Of a stretch of 64,000 nucleotides of DNA, positions 52,486 through 63,898 are shown one piece after another. The stretch covers positions 841,113-905,112 of the forward strand of contig CAJNDS010002390.1 in the NCBI GenBank assembly GCA_905221605.1, given 5' to 3'. The notes under the pieces are model-generated. The model searched no databases. It saw only the letters and a program-made list of their open reading frames with translations, and had not been told where the DNA came from. The position numbers and the translations under genes are program-made. Position 1 is the first letter of the stretch. Each line of letters opens with the position of its first letter. Source of the stretch: Symbiodinium natans. Its lineage: Eukaryota > Sar > Dinophyceae > Suessiales > Symbiodiniaceae.

Positions 52486-53135
52486 GTGTAATTCGAAGTC
52501 ATATTGCTCTTCATTTTTCGGTTTAGCTGATAGATCCCTAGACCGTAAATCCTCAAAACCAAACCCCGAACCCTAAAGCACGCAAATTGCGGACAATTTC
52601 CTGCAGTCTCGTGACAAGTTCAGGGTGCAGAGTGTAATTCAAGGGCCCTTGTGGGCCCGAAAACGAACCGCCCCCCAAAGCCCTAAACCCTAAACCCCTA
52701 AACCCCCGATGTTCCCCCTTAGAATAAGGGGGTACTATAACCCCCATTAAAGACTGTTAGTACAAGGCGGAACATCCCAACCCGAACCCCGAAACCCCGG
52801 AACCCCCAAACCCCTAGACCCTAAACTGTCGCCACGCAAAGGTCTCAGAGTCTCATGCTACGGTTGGAGACCTAGGCTGAAAAGCGCAAGGTCGTGGTGA
52901 AAAACCTCACATGGTGGGTTTAGGGTTCAGTACCGGAGCTGAAAGCTCTGAAGCCTACGCCCCTGACATCTCACACCCTGCACCCCCGCCTCACCTGTCA
53001 CAGCTGTCCCATCAACAGCCCTGCCCTCCGCGGCCCTAGACCCTAGCGAGCTTTGGGGGCGTTGAGGTGTCGTCGTGGGTTTCATTGGGTAAAGGTTTCA
53101 TACTAGCGTTTTTGCGTCCCTGTGCCATGGCGCAG
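52486..53135. other. Intron with F1 fold-back
   Basis: Contains the F1 copy at 52708-52780 (GATGTTCCCCCTTAGAATAA and inverse) flanked on both sides by CCCTAAA-type units. No exon recognised; the GC-rich stretch 52980-53060 is open but lacks sites. Confidence 0.55.
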
Positions 53136-53159
53136 AAGATGGCTGAAGTTTGGGCGCAG
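53136..53159 (+). CDS. Gene B micro-exon
   Basis: 24 nt (KMAEVWAQ) between ATGGCGCAG and GTCGCTGG, phase 0 both ends. Confidence 0.5.
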
Positions 53160-54576
53160 GTCGCTGGGGCTCGGAAAGCTTGAGCTCCTGAAGCCTAATT
53201 AAGCCCTGGACCCTTAACCCTGAAGCCTAAAAACGAGCGTAAACAATCCTGACCCCTGAACCTTCAACAATGAACCCTAAGCAACCGCTAAGCTGAACCT
53301 TGGCCCTAAGCCCTAGACTTATGGGGTTCTTAAGGGAAGGGGGTTCAAGGGGTGTAGGTACCTAGGGAACCTTAGGGAAGCTTAGGGAGCCTTAGGGAGT
53401 AGTAGGCAGTACTAGGGTGTACCTTGGGTTACATACTCCCTTGAGAACCCCCTCCTTTAAGAACCCTAGAATAATCTCCTAAACCCCCGAATCCAGGGCA
53501 GCGAATAAGAGCTAGCGTATGAGGTTTAGGTATTCTTGGGTTGTAGGGCTGTAGGGTTTAACCTAAGAGTTAGGTTGCTAGAGCTCTAAAGGACTCAATT
53601 CTTACGTCCCTGGAAGTATTGGGTGCAAAAGGCTGAAGTCTTTGCGTTGCAGGGCTTACGATTTAGGTGTCAGGGTCTATAGGCTGTAGGTCTTTAGGCT
53701 TCAGTAAAGTGTTACCAGGCTTCGGGTCTGGGGATTTAGGAGTTAGGCTCTGTAGGGTTTAGGGGTTCAGGGTCTAGGGAGTTAGGGTTTAGGGCTTCGG
53801 GCTTGTTAGGAATCCTGTCGTGCTATTAGTCATGCAGAACCTGAGGGCATATTCAAAATATCATGTTTATTAAGGCTCTAAGGGGAGTATAGCCTTGGGG
53901 TCTAGACTTTCCGGGTCAGGTGATTGAGCACATCGGCGCTCGGAGCTACGAGGACAGGTTCAGGGCTTCAGGCGCTTGAGGGTTGAGGGTTTAGGGTTTA
54001 GGGTTTATCGTTCAGGGTTCAGGGTTTAGGGTATAGCCCTGAACCCTAAACCCTGCACACCCTCGGCAACGTTTGCACCATTATCCTTGGTAGCCCAGTG
54101 GTGCCCATTGTGCCCTTTTTGAGTTCAAGGTTCTCTTATAAAGTGACATTTATATGATTACTTTCAATAGGGAGGAGTTTAATAAGCTTAAAATGGGCAG
54201 CGATGCCCGACAATCTTTTGTAAAAGCGCGCCACGTGTGATTTTCTTACGGCGCCCGGACGATATGTCTTAATTCAGGATCCCGCACCCCCAAACAGTCA
54301 GGGTGTCCTGAATACGTAGCCCAGCCAAATTGTCTGTAAAGAGGAGACCAATACTAAACCTGGTGCACGATTACGGCTTATACCTTCGGAACTCCACACC
54401 TAACACTTCGTTGTAGCTTTCAGCTTATCTTTAGCACAGGGTGTTCCCTCCACTTCGCAACCCAAGCCCTTAGCCCTAAACCCTACACCCAAAACCCCCC
54501 CCCCCCCCCCCCAAACCCTAAACCCTAAACCCTAAACCCAAAACCCAAAACCCCCCAACCGATGCGTTGACCGCAG
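53160..54576. other. Intron with F2 and F4 relatives
   Basis: F2 fold-back at 53320-53468 (ATGGGGTTCTTAAGGGAAGG and GAACCCCCTCCTTTAAGAAC), half F4 near 54090-54150, TTTAGGG at 53985-54035, C-run at 54497-54512 and CCCTAAA before the acceptor. Confidence 0.55.
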
Positions 54577-54626
54577 GAAGCAACATCGCTGGTTGCGGAG
54601 CTGCGGTCCCGGAGGACCAGGCGGCC
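54577..54626 (+). CDS. Gene B exon
   Basis: Acceptor GACCGCAG, donor GTCGTA. Reads EATSLVAELRSRRTRR. Phase 0 in, 2 out; the first base of 55558 completes Pro. Confidence 0.58.
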
Positions 54627-54659
54627 GTCGTAACCCCGAAAGTCCCAGTTCCCTAAACA

Positions 54660-54805
54660 CAAGCCCTCTAGGCTTTAGGGTTTAGGGTTTAGGGTTTAGG
54701 GTTTAGAGCTTAGGGTTTAGGGATTGGGGGTAAGGTTTAGGGTTCTGGGTTTTGGCTTAGGGGTAGGGTTTAGGGTTTTGGGTCTTGGGCATTGGGTTTA
54801 GGGTC
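54660..54805 (+). repeat. TTTAGGG array with variants
   Basis: Starts about 35 bases after the exon; degrades into GGGTTTTGGGTCTTGGG. Confidence 0.88.
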
Positions 54806-55443
54806 GGAGAAGGTAACCTTCTAATTAAGATGCCCACCAGTACCATGCTTTTACTCCATCCCTTTACAAGCCCACTTTCACGAGAAAAGCGTACCTTGTT
54901 GTTCTACGCGCTCGGAAACCGAGTTAGTAAACCATTTTCTGCGTAGACCCTGAATCTCCAACCCTCAGCCCTCAACCCCCTTAAACCCTAAACCCTCGGG
55001 CCCCCTAATCCCCCCTAACGCAACCCACAAAAGCCTATTGCCTACAAGCTGAGCCAACTTAAAGGTGAAGCTCAAAGAGTGGGGCAAGCAGCATATATGC
55101 CCTGAAGCTTCATTCTAGACTTGTTCGCAGGGCTTTTCGGTCACCCTAAACCCTAAGCCCTACGCCCTAAATCCCAAACCCTGAACCCTAGACCCTAAAC
55201 ACTACTAAACCGGAGCTTAGCATCGGGGCTTAGGGCCGAACAAAACCTCCAGGGCTTGTGTAGGGTTTGGGCGTCAGGGCCCCCAACCCTAACTTTAGGT
55301 TTAGGGTTTACGGTTTAGGGTTAAACCCCCCCCCCCCCCCCCCCAAAAAAAGGGGTTAGCAGTTGGGGTTTCCGAAACTAGGGCGACTTTTTTGGGGTCC
55401 TTCTTGTAGGGGGATCCTACTGTTTGGGGGTTTATTCTTGAGA

Positions 55444-55511
55444 TCTAAACCCTAAACCCTAAACCCTAAACCCTAAACCCTAAACCCTAAACCCTAAACC
55501 CTAAACCCTAG
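55444..55511 (-). repeat. Telomeric array CCCTAAA
   Basis: Nine units, about 45 bases before the acceptor at 55557. Confidence 0.95.
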
Positions 55512-55557
55512 CATTTTCGTAATCCTTTGGTTGTTTGGGCATCCGACATGGTGCAAG

Positions 55558-55612
55558 GCCGGCCACTGCTGCGGCGGACGTGGCAGATGCGCTTCTGTCG
55601 GTCAAAGACAAG
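55558..55612 (+). CDS. Gene B exon, Ala-rich helix
   Basis: Acceptor GTGCAAG, GA donor at 55613. Reads PATAAADVADALLSVKDK. In phase with EALVDFAK at 56384. Confidence 0.6.
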
Positions 55613-56383
55613 GAGCCGGTTTATGGTTTAGTTTTATAGGGTTGTGCTTTTTAGCCGGTTTATGGTTTAGTTTTATAGGGTTTTGTGTAGTTTGTTGTGA
55701 TTGCGTTTGTTTTTAGTGTTTTTGTTTCAGTTTGAATAATATTTTTGGTGGGGGGGGGGAATTGAGGTGACTGTCCGATAAACGACGCGCAGAAGTTGCA
55801 CTGCGTATGCTGCGCCTGCATGTTATGTATGTATGGGCTACGTATATGTGCATAATCTTTCCAACAGCAGATAGACATGTATGATCGACCATCGTTTTGC
55901 CCAGAGACCCAAATATTCTTGGTTATCCTTTGAATAAGGCTTTAAGGAACGGCCCTTCAATCAGAGAGTCCCTATGTTGCTATTTTCCTGCACTCCCAAA
56001 CACAAAAACTTGAAAACCCAAAACCGTCAAAGGTGTTTTTTAGTTTCTATGTACCTTTCTTGGGTATACAGTTATGGCTGTGCAATGTATAAAGCCGTTT
56101 CCAAGTACCCATGAACCTTCAACAAGGACCCCACACCTAAGCCGTGACAACCAAGCCCGAAAAACTGGCCTAAACCCCGAAACCCTACTTGGAGGTTCAC
56201 GGGCAGCGATAAGTCGGTTTAGGATAAGTAAGGTAACTACAAGCATAAGTTGTCATAACCTTATGTCGGGCTCTTAGAACCCCTACGTATAACCACCCAT
56301 GAACCTCCAAGTAGCCCTAAACCCTAAACCCTAAACCCTGAACCCTGAACTCGTTTAGGCAATCCCGTCGCGCATCCTGGTAG
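55613..56383. other. Intron with two F3 relatives
   Basis: A duplicated CCGGTTTATGGTTTAGTTTT (55614 and 55655), a T/G-rich part, partial F3 at 56045-56125, full F3 at 56186-56313 and CCCTAAA at 56314-56350. Confidence 0.6.
56186..56313. repeat. Fold-back element, family F3
   Basis: TACTTGGAGGTTCACGGGCA and ACCACCCATGAACCTCCAAG(TA). Abuts a CCCTAAA array on its right. Confidence 0.88.
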
Positions 56384-56457
56384 GAGGCATTGGTCGACTT
56401 TGCCAAGGCCACACCGGCAGTGGACGCAAGCTGGAGCGACGTGGAACCTTGGGAAGC
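56384..56457 (+). CDS. Gene B exon
   Basis: Acceptor CTGGTAG. Reads EALVDFAKATPAVDASW then SDVEPWE. A GA donor at 56458 gives phase 2 and joins HLYEEDLYALL at 58175. Confidence 0.62.
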
Positions 56458-57069
56458 GAACGCTGAAGAATGCTGAGAGCTTCTTAGAGCTTCGGGTCTT
56501 GGGTTCTAGGGTTTTAGGGTTGGTGTTTCTTGTGGTGGGGTTTTGGATTTCATAGTTGCTGTTGGGCTTAGGTTTGAAGGCGCATGATACTTTTTTTGCA
56601 GGGTGGACAAGCTTGAATCTGTTTTCGCTTCGGGTTTTGGTAGGTTAACTGTCCGCATGAGGGGGGTAGTGCGGTACCTAGTGTTTACACTATATGGTAT
56701 CCCTAAACCCTCATCCCTGCCCCCTAGCGTTGACTTTCTGAACTCTATATATAGCCTCTAAAGCCTATAGGCTCTATAGTCGCCCTCCAGACCTAGCCCC
56801 TAGGAACCCTATCCCAGCCCCTATGTGTGCCCGCACTGCGCATTAACCCCTAAAACTCTTTCAATCCTGTAATCAAAAACAAAGCCCTCTGCCACTCTAC
56901 ACCCTGAGCCCTTAACAAACCCTGGACCCTGAACCCTAAAGAACTAAACCCTAAACCCTTTCGACCCCATAAACCCTAAAACGACCTGGAATCCTCGTCC
57001 CTCGAAACCCTAAACCCTCAACTCTCTAAACCCTCTACACCCCCCCTAAACCTACTGTTGGTTCGCATG

Positions 57070-57155
57070 GAGTGAGGGAAAGAGGTACCCTACATAATCC
57101 CTTGAAGGGTATATAGATACGGGGATATCGGGTACCTCATTCCCTCATTCCCTTC
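57070..57155. repeat. Fold-back element, family F7
   Basis: GGAGTGAGGGAAAGAGGTAC and GGTACCTCATTCCCTCATTC around CCCTTGAAGGG. Confidence 0.85.
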
Positions 57156-57418
57156 TAACCAACAATAACTAAACCCAGAACCTTCAACTTCACCCCAGCG
57201 GCCTCCCGGATTCCACGATTTATGTAGGGTTTAGGGTTTAGGGGTTAGGGTGCACGGTTTAGGGAGTTTAGGGGTTTAGGGGTTTAGGGTTTAGGGTTTA
57301 GGGTTTTAGGGTTTAGGGTTTAGGGCAGTATCGAGTCTAGAGGGCTCAGGGTTGAGAGGTTATGGAGGCTTCAGGGCTCTCAGGGCGTGGGATCCTGGTT
57401 GCAAACGGGTTTAGCTAG

Positions 57419-57587
57419 GAACCGGATTAGGCCCTTATTCACTTTTTTTAGGGTTTAGGGTTTAGGGTTTAGGGTTTAGGGTTTAGGGTTTAGGGTTTAG
57501 GGTTTAGGGTTTAGGGTTTAGGGTTCCCTTTTACGCCCCTTTAAGCCAAAAAGGGCAGCCTTTTCCTCCTAGGTTGCTCTTGGGTCT
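57419..57587. repeat. Fold-back F5 with telomeric insertion
   Basis: Ends as in other F5 copies (GGATTAGGCCCTTATTCAC.. and ..CCTAGGTTGCTCTTGGGTC). The loop holds eleven TTTAGGG units (57448-57524) where relatives have a single TTAGGG. Confidence 0.88.
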
Positions 57588-58174
57588 GGTTAGTCTGCCG
57601 CAAAACCCGACAATCCCGGCCCCTAGGCCCCCTAAGCCCCAAACCCCCTAAACCCTAAACCCTAAACCCTTAACCCTAAGCCCTAAACCCTAAACCCTAA
57701 ACCCTAAACCCTAAACCCTAAACCCATAACCCTAAGCCCTAAGCCCTAAACCCTAAACCCTAAACCCTAAACCCTAAACCCTAAACCCTAACCCCCCCCT
57801 GCCCCCCAATAAGAGGAACAAATCAATCATAACAATAATAGTAGCCCGAAGGCCTGAGCCCAAATTGAAGCCAAGGCCATCCTGCTCCTCTGCAAGCCGG
57901 AGGCTGCCGGTTTAGGGCTTAGGGAATAGTAGGGTTTTGTGGGGTTTCGTAGGTTTTTCGTAGGGTTTCGTGGGGTTTGTAGGGTTTCGTAGGTTTTTCG
58001 TAGGGTTTCGTGGGGTTTGTAGGGTTTGTAGGGTTTGTGGGGTTTTGTGGGGTTTTGTGTGGTTGTGTGGGGTTTTGTGGGGTTTGTGGGGTTTTGTGGG
58101 GTTTTGTGGGGTTTGTGGGGTTTGTAGGCTTCAGGGCTTAGGGTTTAGGGTTTGGGGTTGAACTGACACCCCAG

Positions 58175-58252
58175 ACACCTCTATGAGGAGGACCTGTATG
58201 CGCTGCTGTGTAAGGAGACAAAGTTCGCCAAGAACAGAACGTGGCATCCAGG
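58175..58252 (+). CDS. Gene B exon
   Basis: Acceptor CACCCCAG, donor GTGAAG. Reads HLYEEDLYALLCKETKF then AKNRTWHP. Clearly coding. Phase 2 in and out; the next exon in phase is missing or was not seen before 59108. Confidence 0.65.
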
Positions 58253-59107
58253 GTGAAGATGAAACCGGTCTATTGGAGGCCTCAACAAGTTACTGAGAAC
58301 CACAACCATGTAGTACCTGAAGCCCTGAACCTAAAACCTATGCAAGCTCAAAACCCCCATGCCCACCCCAAGCCTTGAAAATCTGAGCCCCAAGACCTTC
58401 AACCTAATAGCTCAGCCGAAGCCCCACGCCTAAAAACCCTAAACCTCGAAACTCAAAGCTCCACAAGCTTCCCCTTGATCTTTTCATACTGGTGTGTGTG
58501 TGTGTGTGGGGGTAGGGAACGGAGGAAAGGATCATGTAATCCCCAAACCCAAAACTCTTGAACCCCCTAAACTCCTAACCCCAAGCCCCTTTAAACCCCT
58601 AATTCCCTTAAACCACCCACCAAACCCTTCAAGCCCCCAAACCCTAAACCCTATAGCCCTACTTCCTAAACCCTAAATCCCTCAACCCCGAACCAAAGGC
58701 CTTGAGGTCCTATGAGAATATGAGGAAAGTTACACGGTCCCTCAATTTGTTCCCTTACCTTGAAACAAGGGTTCTGGAGTGGGGGGCTTGGTTTTCATAG
58801 GGTATATAAGGGGTATGTAAGGGTACCCCCATTAAGGGCCCATACAAAGGGACCATGGAACTACCTTAAACCCTAAACCCCAAACCCTAAACTCTCTATA
58901 CAAACCCTAAACCCGAAACCCCCTGTCAAAACCCGGAACCCTGAACCCGAAACCCTAAACCCCCTGTATAAACCCTGAACCCTATACTCTAGACCCTAAA
59001 CCCCCTGCATAAGCCCTAAACCCTAGATAAACCCTAACCCTTAAACCCTCAGCCCTCAAGCCTAGACCCTAAACCCTAGCCCTAAACCCTAAACACTAAG
59101 AGAGAAG
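58253..59107. other. Intron with F9 fold-back
   Basis: CCCTAAA-like degenerate repeats at 58540-58690 and 58865-59098, F9 relative at 58730-58865 (TACACGGTCCCTCAA and the inverse AGGGACCATGGAACTACC). No exon recognised. Confidence 0.5.
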
Positions 59108-59188
59108 GAGGCACCAGCGCGCGCCATCTGGGCCGAGCTGGCGCCGAAGGCTCGCAGACTGGCCCAGGCGCGTTCGGTGGGAGCCCGG
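59108..59188 (+). CDS. Gene B exon, basic helix
   Basis: 27 codons in phase 0 after AGAGAAG, donor GTCTGG. Reads EAPARAIWAELAPKARR then LAQARSVGAR. Very high GC3; CCCTAAA before and TTTAGGG after. Confidence 0.65.
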
Positions 59189-59659
59189 GTCTGGGGGTTT
59201 AGGGTTTAGGGTTTGGGTTTTTGGGGTTTAGGGTTTAGGGTTCATTGTCTAGGGTCCAGGGTTTAGGGTTTAGGGTTTGGGGTCCGGGGTTTAGGGTTTA
59301 GGGTTTAGGGTTTGGAGTCTTCAAAAGGCCAGGGCCTGGGCTCTCTCCTTGGAAGTTGAGTTCGGTCTCTCAGGGTTTATGGAGTTTAGGTAATTTAGGA
59401 AATTTAGGGAATGTAGGGAATGTAGGGAATTTAGGGTTTAGGGTTTAGGGTTTGGGGTTTAGGGTTTAGGGTTTAGGTTCCTTTTGTATTTGACCAGGTG
59501 TCCACACGATACCCATAAGGTAAGGCTCCCTGTTTTGTAGGGACTCCGATTCTTATCCCAATGGCCCATCCCCTTAAAGGACATGTAGGGTTCGGGGTTC
59601 AGGGTTTAGGGTTTAGCGTTTGGGGTTTCCTAAGCCCTACCGAGTTTAGGGTTCAGGGT

Positions 59660-59770
59660 TTACCTTAAGAACCAAAAACCTACTTTTGTTGTAGGCTGCC
59701 TACAAATCCCACAAGGGCTTCAAAACAAGAACCTACAAAAAAGTAGGTTTCAGGTTCTTAAGGTAGGGTC
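59660..59770. repeat. Fold-back element, family F10
   Basis: ACCTTAAGAACCAAAAACCT and AGGTTTCAGGTTCTTAAGGT. Relatives near 3860 and 35340. Confidence 0.85.
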
Positions 59771-59825
59771 TAAGTTCAAGGTTAGGGTTGAGGGTTTTCC
59801 TAAACCCTACTGATGGCGACGTCAG

Positions 59826-59862
59826 GGGCGCACATTCGACCTCCAGTTGCCAAAGGCACGGC
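59826..59862 (+). CDS. Gene B exon
   Basis: Acceptor ACGTCAG, donor GTGTGC. Reads GRTFDLQLPKAR. Phase 0 in, 1 out; joins HYRHHAARK at 60755. Confidence 0.55.
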
Positions 59863-60429
59863 GTGTGCCTGGGTTTAGGGTTTAGGGTTTAGGGTAAACT
59901 AGGGCGAGGGTTTTAGGGTCGCGGGTCTAGGGTTTAGGGTTTTCCGGTGTTTGCAGAAGGAATTAGGAGGTTTAGGGGTTTTTAGGGCTTCGGCCAAGGA
60001 TATGGGGATTTAGGGTTTGTGGGGTTTCAGAGTTTTCGGCCTCAAGGTTCTACAGTTAGGTCTCCATAGACTCGGGTTCAGAGGGCTTTAGCTCTTTTTG
60101 CTGTTGAGGGTTGTGGTTAATGACACCTAATCTCCGGCTGTATAGTTTTTTTCTAGGCAATGTACTTGCTTCGGGGTTTAGGGTTTAGGGTTTAGTGTAG
60201 GGGTTTAGGGTTTAGGGTTTAGGGTTGGGGTTTAGTTTGTGTCTTCCCTGTGCTCCTGCCGGCGTGTGAAGCTAAGGCCCCAAGCCACGAGTGAGAGAAG
60301 CATTCGAAGGTACCTCAAAAGGAACTACAGTTGGGCTCTGGGCTAGTGCTCAGCTGTCGGTTTCGGGTCTGGGGCTTTGGCCTTTTTAAGCTTTACCCTT
60401 CCCAACCCCAAAGCCCGAAGCCCTGAACC

Positions 60430-60552
60430 GTAAACCTTTATTGTGGGGTTAGGGTTTAGGGTTTAGGGTTTAGGGTTTAGGGTTTAGGGTTTAGGGTTTA
60501 GGGTTTAGGGTTTAGGGTTTAGGGTTTAGGGTTTAGGGTTTAGGGTTTAGGG
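60430..60552 (+). repeat. Telomeric array TTTAGGG
   Basis: Sixteen or so near-perfect units; the longest + oriented run in the 3' half. Confidence 0.95.
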
Positions 60553-60754
60553 ATTGCTCCGGGACGAAGGTCTTCTTTGGGGTCGCAGCTTTCTACTGCC
60601 CAGGGGTTCAGGGTCCTCCCAGGGCCAGGGTTGAGGGCTTCATTCGGGGTTTTTGTTGGGCTTGTATTTGGTCTAGGCTTTAAGGGCTTTAGGGTTTCGG
60701 GTGTAGAGTTTGGAAGGGTTGAGAGTTTCAGGGTTGAGGTTTCAGTGATTGGAG

Positions 60755-60810
60755 ACTACCGCCACCATGCAGCCCGCAAAGCCTGGGAAGAGAGAGCGGA
60801 GAGGAAAAGA
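60755..60810 (+). CDS. Gene B exon, charged helix
   Basis: Acceptor TTGGAG. Reads YRHHAARKAWEERAERKR. The GA donor at 60811 is one of several possible in the following GAGAGC repeat. Phase agrees with 59862 and 61561. Confidence 0.48.
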
Positions 60811-61560
60811 GAGAGCGAGCGAGAGAGAGAACGAAGAGATGATAAAAAACACAAATCATAACGAGACATGGTGTTTGGTGTCTCCAGCCAAACCCTGAAA
60901 CCAAAGAGCGTTGAAGCCAGAAAGCCCAGAGCGATTTGCAGTTTCTCGTTGCTGTTAGGGAACTCGGTTAAGTTACCACAATTTGATGGCCCTGTGGTAC
61001 CCATTTGCCCATTTGTTGGTTCTAGGTTCCCTCATACAATAACCAGCCTGCAAAAGGGTGCTCTTATTCAACAAGAACACCTCTTCTTATATTTCCCTTT
61101 TTCAGGTAAAGCTCGAAACCCCAAACCAGAAACTTAACAGCAACTCTGAATCGGATTGTTGTGGACTTTGAATTAGGCTTAGGGTTTAGGGTTTAGGGTT
61201 TAGGGTTTAGGGACTTTGAGTTAGGCTTTGCAGCAAAAGATGTTAAGGCATTAGTCGGTGGCTTTAGGGCTTTGAGGATTTTGCGGCTACTTGGGCTTCT
61301 GGGCTGTGAAGGCGTTTTTAGGGTTTCTTAAGGCTTTGTAGAGCCTTTGTAATGGCTTTTTACGGCATGATGTGGCTTTTTAGGTTTTTTATTTCCGGTG
61401 GTTTTTTGGGCATGTTATGGCTTTTCTTTGGCTTGTTTAAGGGCTTGTTTTTTTTTTCGGGGGTTTTGGCTTGTTAGGGCTTTTCAGTGTTTTTTTTCGG
61501 GTGGTCCCTAAACCCTAAACCCTATATCCTAAACCCTAAACCCTAAACCCTAAACCCCAG
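60811..61560. other. Intron with partial F4
   Basis: GAGA-rich start, F4 relative at 60986-61065, TTTAGGG 61175-61213, G/T-rich GGCTTTTTAGG repeats 61260-61500, CCCTAAA 61506-61556 up to the acceptor. Confidence 0.55.
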
Positions 61561-61641
61561 CGCCTTGCAAGACAGGACCTGGGTGTGCTTTGGACACCCG
61601 ACCTCCGGCCAGCTGCACAGTGGCTCGGGGGTGCCCCATCA
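61561..61641 (+). CDS. Gene B exon
   Basis: 27 codons in phase 0. Acceptor CCCCAG at the end of a CCCTAAA array; GA donor at 61642. Reads RLARQDLGVLWTPDLRP then AAQWLGGAPS. Confidence 0.65.
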
Positions 61642-62659
61642 GAGGCGATTCGAGGGGTGGAGGGTTTAGGGTTTAGGGTTTTGGGTTTTGGGTTTAGGGT
61701 TTTGGGTTTAGGGTTTTGGGTTTAGGGTTCAGGGTTCAGGGCTTAGGGCCGAGGATCTCGTAGTTTGGGGCCTTCCCTCAAGCCACAACCCTAAAGAACA
61801 CCTGAACCCTCTAAGCATCTTGGCCATTTCTCCAAAACACTGTTCCTGTTTGGGGCCCTCTCTCTGTCATGAGACTGCTCGTGCATACCACTGTCCTAGG
61901 CTACTCTTGGGTCTAATTAAGTATGGCTGTATGGCCCCTGAACCCCTAATCCCCTAGACCCTGAACCCTAAACCGAACTGCGGGACACATGTTCGAGCAA
62001 GGCGCGCGGAGATGACAGAAACCATGGCCAACCGAGTTAGGGTTCCCAAAACCGCGAGATAGCCCTCGAAGTCCCACACAGTAGCCTCACTATGGTCAGT
62101 GCTTTAAACTCTCTTTTGGGTGGGTGGGTACCAGCACCACGTTCTAACAAGGTGGTTGAGAGTTTTTGGCCCTGCATGTTTATGGTTAGGGTTTAGGGTT
62201 TGAGGTTTAGGGTTCATTCATGGGTGGTTACAACTGGGATTTTAAAGTGGGATACGAGGGGTTACAAGGGTTTGGGGTTTCGGGTTGAATGAGGGTTCAG
62301 GGTTGAGGGTTTGGGGTTTAGAGCTACACCAATGGTTACCCCACTCCGTGGAACTCCCATGGATTTAGGGCTTAGGGCTTAGGGTTTAGGGTTTAGGGCT
62401 GGAATGAGGGAAAGAGGTACTTTGTATGGGTAGCTCTCTGGGCCCCCTATACAACGCGGCAGCCGTGCAGTAAGGACCCCAAACCAGGGACCCTAATTTC
62501 GAGAACCGCCCACCTCATCTCTTAAAGGGTCTTGTATAGGGGGTTTGAGGTAACTGCCCTATGTCATCTCTTATAGGGTTTAGGGCTTAGGAGGTTTTAT
62601 ATAACATAGGGGGACATCAGGTGCCTAACTCCCTGATTCCCTACGATGCTCCCCGGCAG
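61642..62659. other. Intron with TTTTGGG array and F7 fold-back
   Basis: TTTAGGG/TTTTGGG 61660-61745, half F5 near 61890-61915, fold-back F7 at 62403-62642 with a telomeric-like interior. No exon recognised; 61985-62055 is open without clear sites. Confidence 0.55.
62403..62642. repeat. Fold-back element, family F7 (enlarged)
   Basis: GAATGAGGGAAAGAGGTACT and TAACTCCCTGATTCCC with about 200 bases inside, including a second fold-back (GAGAACCGCCCACCTCATCT region). Confidence 0.7.
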
Positions 62660-62713
62660 GAAGAGTCCCCTGAGCCTTCCGCCACATCCACACCGGAGCA
62701 GAGGCACTCTTGA
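62660..62713 (+). CDS. Gene B: proposed terminal exon
   Basis: Acceptor CCCCGGCAG. Reads EESPEPSATSTPEQRHS followed by TGA. Phase 0 from 61641. A GA donor overlaps the stop, so continuation is possible, but the loss of telomeric repeats soon after supports a gene end. Confidence 0.55.
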   Translation, partial: EESPEPSATSTPEQRHS

Positions 62714-63867
62714 GGGCTTTCGGGCTCTGCGTGCTTTGGATCGTTTACATAAGTGTTCTCTTCTGCTATACTCATACCATCGCTGCTTTGACTACATTTC
62801 GCCATACTATGTGGTATCTTCATGTTGTGTTATATCAGGTTTTGATTCAATAGACAGGTACTATATATATATATATGTGTATATGGATAGATAGTACATA
62901 AGAATCCCTAAACCCTAAACCTAAACCCGAAACCCTAAACCAGATAGCATAATGGGCAAGAAGCTTCTAGCTGATGAGGCCCCGATGTCCGAAGCCCTGA
63001 ACCACCAAAGCCGTGCATCCTCAAATCTTGGAGAGCACTTCACGTCCTCAATATGTCCTAAGGCCAGCTTATGTTAAATTATAAATTGCAGCTATACATA
63101 TATATATATATATACATATATATATATGTACACATATATATATATGTATTTGTACATATGTTGCATGCTGATTGTTTTGTATCATATTGTACATTGCTTG
63201 TTTTTGAACTTGTCGTTAAGCGTTTTTTCAACAACGTTAAGGTTTGCACACGGTTCCTCAGTTGCTGAACATGATGGCAGAGCTGAGTTACGCTTTGTTG
63301 TCTCTGGGTGTCGGTTTGAGAGGACTTGGTCATGACAGCAAAGCAACTTGCTGGTGAACAGCCGGGATTGCCGAAGATGGTTTTTCAGGGTGATAGAGTA
63401 TTGTGAATATGGGAAACCCGGGCGCGGTCAGTGGCGTTTGGTCAAGAAACAATGCCTTGGTAGCTCACTAGATTTTGGCGTTTCTGGACTCGTATTTATG
63501 TGTATATATATATATATGTATATACATATTGGTATATATTTATATACTATTCAGTATATAAAAATGTATTTATAAATAAATAAATTTCTTTGTTTATTTA
63601 ACTTTAGTCTTACTATTATTATCATTTTCATCCTGATTAATTGTAAACGCTTGCGCGCGCCGCCTCGGCAGCCGGGCCGGCCCCAGGACAGGAAAGGAGG
63701 AAAGAGGGTTTCGCAAAAAAAGGGGACGAAGGGCAGCGGCGTTAAAGGGGGGGGCGTCACAAAATTTTGCATGGGGGGAAGGAGGCCCGATCCGGGTCTG
63801 CTTGTTCCAGACGCTTCTCGGCAGGAAGCCGAGGCGAATATATAAATGCAAAAAACTCTATATACAT

Positions 63868-63898
<31 letters not shown>

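Larger units (their letters stand above)
56458..58174. other. Large intron, arrays, F7 and F5 fold-backs
   Basis: F7 at 57070-57155, TTTAGGG 57220-57326, F5 with internal telomeric expansion 57419-57587, CCCTAAA 57645-57795, and a GGGTTTTGTGGGGTTTCGT array at 57930-58130. No exon recognised. Confidence 0.6.
43593..62713 (+). other. Gene B: multi-exon gene of unknown function
   Basis: Proposed path: 43593, 44191, 44519, 45079, (unresolved), 50015, 50981, 51503, 52030, (unresolved), 52459, 53136, 54577, 55558, 56384, 58175, (unresolved), 59108, 59826, 60755, 61561, 62660 to stop. Within each run the phases agree. The product starts acidic (AAEDEEDEQQ), then has a lysine-rich patch, an FVSHSCWEQLGW motif, one hydrophobic helix, and a long charged, Ala-rich helical C-terminal half. 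No catalytic domain recognised. FVSHxW-like motifs occur in TIR-like and some dinoflagellate membrane proteins; this is recollection only. The start is uncertain, since upstream exons (40644, 41299) may also belong here. Confidence 0.55.
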
